A DNA stretch of 64,000 nucleotides, taken from Xestospongia muta. Taxonomy: Eukaryota > Porifera > Demospongiae > Haplosclerida > Petrosiidae. The first letter of the stretch is position 1. Every line of letters starts with the position of its first letter. Positions 13,001 to 21,719 of the stretch are shown in pieces. A program made the position numbers and the translations under genes. The stretch covers positions 8,866,192 through 8,930,191 of the forward strand of contig OY848917.1 of NCBI GenBank assembly GCA_963693285.1, given 5' to 3'. The notes under the pieces are model-generated. The model made no database searches. It saw nothing but the letters and a program-made list of their open reading frames with translations, and had not been told where the DNA came from.

Positions 13001-16000
13001 ACCTTTATATTTGATGTTACTACCTGACATATGGATGTATTATATAATAGATTGTAAGTCTGATCTATTGTAGTATAATAAGTAACTATTAATTATTGAA
13101 ATATATTTTTTGTCATAGTTTGTTTATCCTTTTTGTTTCCTTCTCTACCTTTATATTTGATGTTACTACCTGACATATCGATATATTATATAATAGACTG
13201 TAAGTCTGATCTATTTTAGTATAATAAGTAATTATTAATTATTAAAATATAGTTATTGTCATAGTTTGTTTATCCCTTTTGTTTCTTTCTCTACCTTTAT
13301 ATTTGATGTTACTACCTGACATATCGATATATTATATAATAGACTGTAAGTCTGATCTATTGTAGTATAATAAGTAACTATTAATTAATGAAATATAGTT
13401 ATTGTCATAGTTTGTTTATCCCTTTTGTTTCCTTCTCTACCTTTATATTTGATGTTACTACCTGACATATGGATGTATTATACAATAGCCAGTAAGTCTG
13501 ATGTATTGTAGTATAATAAGTAACTATAAATTAATGAAATATAGTTATTGTTATAGTTTGTTTATTCCTTTTGTTTACTTCTCTACCTTTATATTTAATG
13601 TTACTACCTGACATATGGATATATTATATAATAGATTGTAAGCCTGATCTATTGTAGTATAATAAGTAACTATTAATTAATGAAATATAGTTATTGTCAT
13701 AGTTTGTTTATCCTTTTTGTTTCCTTCTCTACCTTCATATTTGATGTTACTACCTAACATGTGGATATATTATATAATAGATTGTAAGTCTGATCTATTG
13801 TAGTATAATAAGTAACTATTAATTAATGAAATATAGTTATTGTAATAGTTTGTTTATCCCTTTTGTTTTCTTCTCTACCTTTATATTTGATGTTACTACC
13901 TGACATATGGATGTATTATATAATAGATTGTAAGTCTTATCTATTGTAATATAATAAGTAACTATTTATATTAAAATGTGGTTATTGTCATGGTTTGTTT
14001 ATCCCTTTTGTTTCCTTCTCTACCTTTGTATTTGATCTTACTACCTGACATATGGATGTATTATATAATAGGAGGTAAGTCTTATCTATTGTAGTATAAT
14101 AAGTAACTATTAATTAATGAAATATAGTTATTGTCATAGTTTGTTTATCCCTTTTGTTTCCTTCTCTACCTTTATATTTGATGTTACTACCTGACATATC
14201 AATGTATTATATAATAGGATGTAAGTATGATCTATTGTAGTATAATAAGTAATTATATATTAATGAAATATATTTATTGTCATAGTTTGTTTATCCCTTT
14301 TGTTGCCTTCTCTACCTTTATATTTGATGTTACTACCTGACGTATGGATGTATTATATAATAGATTGTAAGTCTGATCTATTGTAATATAATAAGTAACT
14401 ATTATTATTGAAATATGGTTATTGTCATGGTGTGTTTATCCCTTTTGTTTCCTTCTATACCTTTATATTTGATGTTACTACCTGACATATGGATGTATTA
14501 TATAATAGGAGGTAAGTCTGATCTATTGTAGTATAATAAGTAACTATTAATTAATGAAATATGGTTATTGTCATAGTTTGTTTATTTCTTTTGTTTCTCT
14601 CTCTACCTTTATATTTGATGTTACTACCTGACATATCAATGTATTATATAATAGGATGTAAGTATGATCTATTGTAGTATAATAAGTAATTATTAATTAA
14701 TGAAATATAATTATTGTCATAGTTTGTTTATCCCTTTTGTTTCCTTCTCTACCTTTATATTTGATGTTACTACCTGACATATGGATGTATTATATAATAG
14801 TCAGTAAGTCTGATGTATTGTAGTATAATAAGTAACTATTAATTAATGAAATATGGTTATTGTCATAGTTTGTTTATTTCTTTTGTTTCCTTCTCTACCT
14901 TTATATTTGATGTTACTACCTGACATATCAATGTTTTATATAATAGGATGTAAGTATGATCTATTGTAGTATAATAAGTAATTATTAATTATTGAAATAT
15001 AGTTATTGTCATAGTTTGTTTATCCCTTTTGTTTTCTTCTCTACCTTTATATTTAATGTTACTACCTGACATATTGATTTATTATATAATAGACTGTAAG
15101 TCTGATCTATTATAGTATAATAAGTAACTATTAATCAATAAAATATGGTTATTGTCAGAGTTTATTAATTTTAGACCTTCTTACTTTTAATTGAAAACTT
15201 AGTTTTTTATTTGTACTATTAACGTTTCCATGACAATAATAATTCTAAAATTTTAATATTTGTGATCTATAATTATATGTATTATTTATCATGTAATTGT
15301 AATAATGCTTACTTTAATGTTTTTTTTTATATTCTCTCTTGTCTAGAGAATGGAATTAAGAGGTCAGTTCTAATTGTCTCAGATAATTTGCATGTGACAT
15401 TTAACTATATTCGTAATCAGAAATTTAATTTTAAGATTGTGCTGCACTTCTATTTCTTACTGTGAATAGTTTTTATCTTGCCATTACTGCCTACTACAAA
15501 GAGCATGCTACTTTTGGTTTTAAGCCATGTGTGAATATACGAATATGTCCATTGTTGTCATTTTATTCTATAGCTGTTAAAGTTTGCTTTCTACATTTAT
15601 TTTTTCCCCATAGACATAGTTCCCAACTCTCCTATTTTGACAACTATAATATTTTCCTATATAAAATGATTATATTCCAAAATTTAGATATTTTATATGA
15701 TTCTAATATGTTTAAAAATACAGAGTCTTATAAAAGAGCTCTAGCTGATGGAGAGAGGAATGTACCTTATGCTCGAGTCATGCTTCTCGGCACAGCAGGT
15801 GTAGGAAAGACTACCTTTAAGCGATCGCTGATGAAGCTACCATTTGAGCGTGACACTATTAGCACTGGTCTTTCAGATATATATCGTATTCGCCCGTTTG
15901 GCCATGAGTGGAAAACTTTGAAAGATGATCAATGGAAAGTAGCCACATATGAAGATGAGTTGGAGGAGATGGCACACCTCCTGTCATCTATTTACAAAGA

Positions 16001-19000
16001 TAATTTAGGTGTACAAAATCCAAGTGATGCAATTAAAGCATCATTGCTTTATGATGCTACTAGTGCACAGTTGTCACTTGATGTTGCTGAGGATCAAATT
16101 AAAAAAGTGGAAGAAAGGAAAGTAAACAAGATTCTTAGTGAAGCTATTGACATAATTGATTCTCTAACAGCCACCAATACCGATGCTCAACCATTTTTAC
16201 ATATTTGGGATTGTGGTGGTCAACCTGCATTCCTTGAACTTCTACCAGCATTTCTCACTCCTCGTACCTTGTTTGTTCTAATGTTTGATGCATCAAAAGG
16301 GCTGAATGAAAGATGGAGATCTGTGCTGAACAAAGATGGTCATGAAAACGTACTTGAAGAAGTTAACATGACCACTCTACAGCTTATGCTTAGTTGGATG
16401 GCAAATATTCATGGTCATCTTGCTAAAGGTGGTCTAAGTAAAAGCTTTCCTGGCTATCCTCAATTGCTTTGCATTGGTACTCATGGAGACTGCCTGCAAT
16501 CTCTAGAGCAATGCATTGCAGTTAAGCTTGAATTGGAGTCTCATATTAAAGGAAAAGCATTCAGAGAGCTTATTGAAGATGTCATAATAGTTGATAATAC
16601 AACATCTGGCTTTTTGAAGGATGAAGATCCTAATCTAGAACGCATTCGAAAAATAATTAGTACATTTACTTATGAAAAGCTCATTGTCAAGACACCTGTA
16701 AGCTGGGTACTCTTTCGGAAGGTAATCCAAGCCTTGGAAGAAAATGTAGTGAGTCTTAAAGAAGCTCATATCATTGCACGTGCTTGCAAAATTTCACCTG
16801 ATGATGTTCCTAAAGTCCTTCTCTTTTATCACGATTTAGGGGCTTTACTATTCTATCCTCACATTGAAGGTCTTAAAAACAAAGTTGTTGTTAGCCCCAA
16901 ATATTTTGTTGATATGATTGGTAAATTGTTTACCATAGATGATTGCAGTCATAACTTCCGTTTACTTGACATTTGGGAAAAGTTTCAAAAGAAAGGAATT
17001 TTAATTGAGTCTTTGTATAAATTTGTTTGGGAAGAAAGTAAAGATTTCCATCCTGATGCTCTGATAGATCTCTTAGTAGATTTTCGTATAGCTGCTGAAG
17101 TTCATACCAATATACATCATGATCCTAGTATCAAGCAGTACTTCGTACCTGCAATCCTGAAATCATTTCCTGGAGATCCTTACAAGGTTTTAACTGGTAG
17201 TTGTATGCATGCGTCACCTTTACACATCTCATTTTCAACTGGTTTCGTACCACCAGGTTTTTTTACACGTTTTGTCACTACTATCGCCAGTAATCCTACT
17301 TATAAACTTTGTTTTGATCATGGTGTTTATAGAAACCATGTGACTTTTCGCTGTGATGATTCATTTGTTGCTTTCACAGACCTTCAAAATGCAATACTTG
17401 TTGATGTAGCGAGCTATGATCGAACTAATTTCATTATGCCATTTGTTGAATTCTGTCAAGACCTCAAAGTGCTTATTGAGAAAAGTGCAAAAGCAGTTGA
17501 AATAACACTTAATAAGTCACAGACAACATTTACTGAAGAAACGTCTTATCATGTCACTTTTGAAATTAAATATGTTTGTCAATCAGATGAGTGTACTCAT
17601 CAACTAGATCATCGACATTATATTGAGACTTCTACAAGGCAAACTAATAGTAACTTTGTCTATTGTGAGAAAAGTGAAAAGAAATTTCCATACCGTCCAT
17701 TATCTTCAATGGAAGTATACTGGTTCAAGGATGACATGACAAATCAGAAGGTATACTGTAGATTTCACTATTGTTTCATTTGTATGACCATTTTGTACTT
17801 AGAAAATACAGCATATCCCTCATGACAACACAAGTCAGAAGTGCTCTCAGTGAGTATTTCAAATAGTTTTAGCTGATGCTATTGTCATTTCAGAGTAATT
17901 GACAGTGAAGATCACATTGCTAGTAATGAAGATACACATGCAAACATAGTTAGTTAAAAATTAATTATTATATAACTTTATAGGCTGTGTTTACAATCCT
18001 GACAGTAAATACAATAATTCAATGATCAATTAATACTGTACCCTATACCATAAATCTTGGAACCTAACTATATTAGTTTCACATTAAAGTATATGGCTTT
18101 TTATTTAGATTTGTAGGTTTTGATAGGAATTGTATGCATAGTGACTGAAAAAAGAAATGATTTGCTACAGATATTTTAGCATCATTAATTATAATAATTT
18201 TTTTTTCAATAGGTTAGACAAAAGAAGCCCAATAAAGGTAAAATATTCTAACAAATAAATCTGATGTGACATATCAGAATCATATATATTTCACATAGCC
18301 ATAGTTATTGTTATTATGTCTTTTCAATTCTATTCTACATTTTTGTATTACATCTAGGTTAACATTATGAACTTTCTAGGCCATGTGATTTGTAAATCAA
18401 CAGGCTCACATCTTTAATTTTAATGTTAACATAGTGTTTTCGTCTTGTATTCATTCCATAACTCTTTTAATGACAATTATCATGTCATGCACCACACATG
18501 CTATATTTCGTTAAAAAAATGCCTCCCATGCCTTCTTATGTTTATTAAAATTAAAGAAGCCATGAAAGTAACTGCAAAGAATTTTCTCCATTTAAAGTTT
18601 TCATTGTTTACTGATAAATAGAATCTTGTCTTACAAAATGTCATGATGTCTTACATCAAAATAAACACTGGTCTTGAATAATAGCCTCCCTCAGGTGGAT
18701 CATAAAAACATAGTATTCACAGCTGCTATTTAAGGAAGTATAGTACTATGAAGGTGTTACCATGATATAGTTTTAGATATTGTACATACCTTTGATGTCT
18801 CATAATGAGGTGACATGATCGTGCCTATTATTTGAAAGTGTCTATAATTGTATATAATAATTATTTTTGCATTTACCTTAATTTTCCATCTTATAACCTT
18901 GTTACATAATAACTATTAATAAAATAGTTCAAATTACTATATACTATTCATGTATACCTTTAATACCATATCTATAATTATGTTACTAGAGCTTTCTATC

Positions 19001-19414
19001 AGTGGATCCAGATAGTAGGGACATTTTGTAAGGACTTTATAGAAGTGGTTAATTTTTGAAAATAATATATAAGACTCAGTTTAATCAGTCATTAGTAATG
19101 GACTATTGTTTTTTCTAGATATTTTAAAGGAAAGTCCCAATCACAAGGAAGCTGTTACACTTTTGACAAATGTTAGTGCTGATTGGGAAGTGATTGGTAT
19201 AGCCCTCAGTGTTTCACAAAATGATTTGAAAGGCTTACAACCAGAAAGCATCAATATAACAGTAAAGCTTTCCCGAGTAATAGCTAAATGGATGGAAACT
19301 GAGTCATCATCACCTGTTTCCTGGGAGACGTTGATTTCTGCCATTGAGGGGCCTATTGTTAATAACAAACAGAAGGCTAAGGAGATACGTGATTACCTCT
19401 ATAGTCAATATTAA
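7001..19414 (+). CDS. Roc-COR-type GTPase with C-terminal Death domain, N-terminus encoded by about 46 single-codon exons
   Basis: Inferred multi-exon gene. Coding pieces: 7001-7039 (phase 0 end); 47 units with 3-nt exon candidates between 8386 and 15095; 15347-15362 (16 nt, ends phase 1); 15724-17750 (ends phase 0); 18214-18238 (25 nt, ends phase 1); 19119-19414 with stop TAA. All junctions use GT-AG and phases agree throughout. The protein would be about 850 residues: a short basic start, an acidic/aliphatic segment, a Ras-of-complex GTPase, a COR-like region, a Cys/His-rich stretch and a Death domain. Roco and Death-domain proteins act in cytoplasmic signalling, often stress, death or innate immunity; the partner here is unknown. 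Intron 1 (7040-8385) is 1.35 kb and shows nothing else. ATG at 7001 is chosen for its AAAAATGG context and because the frame joins the array; a further upstream exon is not excluded. Confidence 0.75.
8386..11740 (+). CDS. single-codon exon candidates, units 1-24
   Basis: Start of each 3-nt exon and its codon, by unit: u1 8386 CCA (donor lost), u2 8529 TGG, u3 8673 CGG, u4 8817 GAT, u5 8963 GAG, u6 9109 GTG, u7 9255 GAG, u8 9400 AGT, u9 9545 GAT, u10 9691 AAT, u11 9837 GAG, u12 9983 ATT, u13 10129 CTG, u14 10275 AAT, u15 10421 GAG, u16 10567 GAG, u17 10713 ATT, u18 10859 GTG, u19 11005 AAA, u20 11151 GAG, u21 11297 ATT, u22 11445 ATT, u23 11592 CGG, u24 11738 GTG. None is a stop codon. Each lies between a preserved AG and, except in unit 1, a preserved GT. 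In phase 0 they continue directly from the exon ending at 7039. The evidence is sequence pattern and phase only; splicing is inferred. Confidence 0.7.
11884..15095 (+). CDS. single-codon exon candidates, units 25-47
   Basis: Start and codon by unit: u25 11884 GTG, u26 12029 GAG, u27 12175 CTG, u28 12321 CCA, u29 12467 GCG, u30 12613 GAG, u31 12759 GCG, u32 12905 GAG, u33 13051 ATT, u34 13197 ACT, u35 13343 ACT, u36 13489 CCA, u37 13635 ATT, u38 13781 ATT, u39 13927 ATT, u40 14072 GAG, u41 14218 GAT, u42 14364 ATT, u43 14509 GAG, u44 14655 GAT, u45 14801 TCA, u46 14947 GAT, u47 15093 ACT. No stop codon occurs. The branch-like CTGAC becomes CTAAC in unit 38, which still fits CTRAY. After unit 47 a normal donor (15096) opens a 251-nt intron to the acceptor GTCTAG at 15346. 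Confidence 0.7.
15347..15362 (+). CDS. 16-nt exon joining the array to the GTPase domain
   Basis: Preceded by a strong acceptor (pyrimidine-rich TTCTCTCTTGTCTAG) and followed by donor GTCAGT at 15363. Read in phase 0 after unit 47 it gives R-M-E-L-R plus one base, G. That G combines with AG at 15724-15725 to make a Glu codon and restores the frame of the GTPase exon. This 0-to-1 phase bridge is the strongest single argument that the array is in the transcript, because a phase-0 array could not join the GTPase exon at acceptor 15723 directly. Confidence 0.6.
15724..17750 (+). CDS. main exon: Roc-type GTPase plus COR-like region
   Basis: The exon starts after AAATACAG (15716-15723) and ends at donor GTATAC (17751), phase 0. 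The open frame reads back upstream of 15724 to 15462, but that part looks like intron. Near the start is the P-loop GTAGVGKT (15789-15812); switch II is DCGGQP from 16209; the G4-like motif is GTHGD with its Asp at 16488, as in Roco proteins where THxD replaces NKxD. A winged-helix/COR-like segment follows (VVVSPKYFVDMIGKLF, then a region around FVPPGFFTRFV), and then a Cys/His-rich segment (CQSDECTHQLDH) before the splice site. About 675 residues. The reading is intact, with no stop or frameshift, which supports a functional gene. The exact Roco subfamily could not be settled by eye. Confidence 0.85.
18214..18238 (+). CDS. 25-nt exon between the COR and Death regions
   Basis: Follows a T-rich acceptor ending CAATAG (18213) and stops at donor GTAAAA (18239). 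It encodes VRQKKPNK plus one base. Phase 0 in and phase 1 out match the exons on both sides (the leftover G plus AT at 19119 gives Asp). It is a basic linker. The donor is weaker than the consensus. Confidence 0.55.
19119..19414 (+). CDS. last exon: Death domain
   Basis: The acceptor TTTTTTCTAG ends at 19118. The exon encodes about 98 residues and ends with TAA. Death-fold signatures are visible: DWEVIGIALSVSQNDLKGL (helices 1-2 with the conserved Trp), KLSRVIAKWME (helix 4) and SWETLISAIEG followed by a final helix KAKEIRDYL. Death domains form homotypic signalling assemblies. Downstream (19.4-19.9 kb) is AT-rich 3' sequence containing the short repeat motif CCTCGAATAGAGGCA. Confidence 0.8.
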
Positions 19415-19914
19415 CATTACAAGTGGTATATGTGTTACCATATGATTACATTCTGTGCTTACACAAAAACTGAAAACATGTTTTGTTATTTTATGCTACT
19501 TATATTTTATTATGCACAATGCTAATACCTTGCTGCTATTTGTTTGTAAATATTTATGCTAAAACGTTGCATGTGAATATAATATTATTTACTCTATTTC
19601 CTCGAATAGAGGCATGGTCTAGAGCTTGAATTGGGGTTGGGTTATAGCCACAGGCATTAGACAAATGGAATGAAATTTATTAAATTGATGTAGCACATGA
19701 CTTCACTTTTGTCTTGTGTTTGAAAAGTTCAAAACCAATATCTCAGTTTCAATTTCTCTACCATCAGATGAGCTCTAATGTTTCCTATCTCTCATTAGTA
19801 CTAGGCTACCAACAGATATATTGTAATAGACAATGGGTTAGGATGGTATATCTGGTGTCTTGATCCTAACCAACTTCTCTTAACATGATTCCTTCACCTT
19901 TCTTACAATTTTTC

Positions 19915-21445
19915 TCTGCAATGCTGCAATAAAACTGGTAAAATTGCTGAAGATAATCAAGAAATCCAAATGTTAGCTTGTTGTTGCAATGTATGGACAA
20001 ATGGCATTTATTGGGAGAGGGAGAAAGACAAAGTTATTATTGAGGTAACAGAAAACTATCATTGTGTTACAATAGTTACATCAATAGATAATGTCATGAA
20101 AAGCTGCATATTTTTCAATATTGCTATTAAGAGCATATTAAAGTTGGGTCAGATGCACTCATTTAAATGTCAGAAATACCTCATTGCTCCTAGCAATGTA
20201 GCAAAAGCTCGTAGTCTTCCTGTTAGTGAAGGCATGCTTTATAGTATAAAAGATAATACTCAATCAGTGAGTTCAAAATGTGATATTAGTGATAACAATG
20301 ACACCAATAATGAGGATATTGAACAAATTGTGGGAGGTAATTATCCCATTCTTTGCATTATTCCTTCAGTGACAAAAGCACTTTTCAATGCTGAAATGCC
20401 ACTTCAAGAGGACCATTTTTAATTTAAAATAGATGTTCTTATGAATAGACGTTCTTATTTCACATCCTCACTTTTATCATCAAGTCACTTGTCAATCAAG
20501 GATCATTGCAGTCAACTCAATGTGTTTGCTGGACATAATCCTTTGGTAAGTATAAATTAGTTTGAATATGTAAATCTTATGGCAATCATCATACTTGTAC
20601 CACATTAATTTTATACTATATCACACTTACACCACACTGTACTGTATCATAATTCATTCAGTTATAGAGTCTTTGTTATTCTCCATTAAATGAATATGAG
20701 ATAGAAACTATATCTGATCGACTCATCTTAACAGGTCAGTGTATAGTGTTAGTGATTCATTATTGGTCATAGCCATCTTTTTGGGATGTATTGTAAATAC
20801 AGTGTGCTATGTAGTAATACAAACCTGAGGATTGTTATGTCACAGCATATGCTATATGTGTAATACAGTATGATGCAGGTTGGGCTATAACATGCTTATG
20901 GCTTGATACCGTGGACGTTAAAAATGATGTCTCAGTCCAGTATTAACTAATGTTAGTGCTTTATCTGGATATGAATGACACTTTATCAAGCCTGAGCACA
21001 TGTAATCAACACTTTGAACTTCAATGTTATTACATCACCACTTCTTTATTTAATATTGACCATAACATAATTATAATTATCTTATTTTTAACAACAAAGT
21101 TTATTTTGGTATCTCAATACAAACATGTTTTTTTATTTTCGTAAAATAGGTAATTTGGCTAAAGAAGTATCTACTATACCAGATAGTGTATTGGATTAAC
21201 AACCTCCCATTCTAGAAATAACTACACAAGCTAAAACTGCAGAGTGGAATCAATTAGGTGTGCAACTAGAACTGAACGATGTGACCTTAGCTGGATCTCA
21301 TGACTATACCAAGATGTATCAGTTATGGATTATGGAGAAAGCTGAAAATGCAACTCAAAGGAAATTAATATCTGCTTTAAGAGCAATTCAACAAAATAAT
21401 TTAGCATATAAGTATGAACAACGTCTGAAAACAGTTTCCATATGA
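19915..21445 (+). pseudogene. broken paralogue of a GTPase C-terminal half with Death domain
   Basis: From about 19915 an open frame runs to TAA at 20420-20422 (WTNGIYWEREKDKVIIEVTE near its start); it resembles the region after COR in sponge Roco-type proteins. A second coding block at about 21148-21445 ends in a Death-domain-like sequence (AEWNQLGVQLELNDVTLAG, later LWIMEKAENATQRKLISAL) and a stop TGA. In that block an in-frame TAA (21197-21199) interrupts the linker before the Death domain. No P-loop part was found upstream. I read it as a truncated, inactivated tandem relative of the gene ending at 19414, although an unusual exon structure could rescue part of it. Confidence 0.5.
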
Positions 21446-21663
21446 ACCTAAGATATATTTCAAATTCCTCCACAATCAGACTTTGTCTGATTGCAATCTT
21501 TTTCTCTTTCGGTTAAACTGTATGCATTTTCCTATGTTGTATGTTTGGTTATTTGTATTTACCATTTGAGAAATGTAGTTACTTTATGTTTTCTAAATAT
21601 TTCCTCATCAAATTGTGTTTTTCCCTTTTCATTTCATTAAAGTTGATTACTTTGCATACCAAT

Positions 21664-21666
21664 ATA

Positions 21667-21713
<47 letters not shown>
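21664..21713. repeat. (TA)n microsatellite
   Basis: TA-dinucleotide tract just downstream of the broken Death-domain copy. Confidence 0.9.
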
Positions 21714-21716
<3 letters not shown>

Positions 21717-21719
21717 TAT

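Larger units (their letters stand above)
8240..15163 (+). repeat. tandem array of 47 units, about 146 bp each, each carrying one 3-nt exon candidate
   Basis: Unit spacing, measured between the variable triplets, is 146 bp in most cases (range 143-148). Each unit contains, in order: donor GTAAGT, then TATTGTAGTATAATAAGTAA, a TTTGTTTCCTTCTCTACC pyrimidine tract, a branch-like CTGAC about 24 nt before the acceptor, and acceptor ATATAATAG; then exactly three bases and the next donor. All 47 acceptors end in AG; 46 of 47 donors begin with GT. The donor variants are GTTAGT (9548), GTGAGT (12616) and GTAAGC (13638), all still usable; only unit 1 has lost GT (ATAAGT at 8389). The left edge is a partial unit near 8240; homology ends near 15163. 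As DNA it looks like a satellite, but the variation is concentrated in the three bases between AG and GT. Confidence 0.97.

Noticed and set aside
8240..15163. CRISPR-like array or plain neutral satellite
   Set aside because: The variable part is only 3 bp inside a 146-bp unit, the sequence is eukaryotic with spliceosomal signals, and variation is concentrated between AG and GT, which neither a CRISPR nor a neutral satellite explains.
15462..15723. N-terminal extension of the GTPase frame upstream of 15724 (starting at 15462)
   Set aside because: The frame is open by chance through AT-rich intron; the sequence is not protein-like, a good acceptor lies at 15723, and the phase matches the 16-nt exon.
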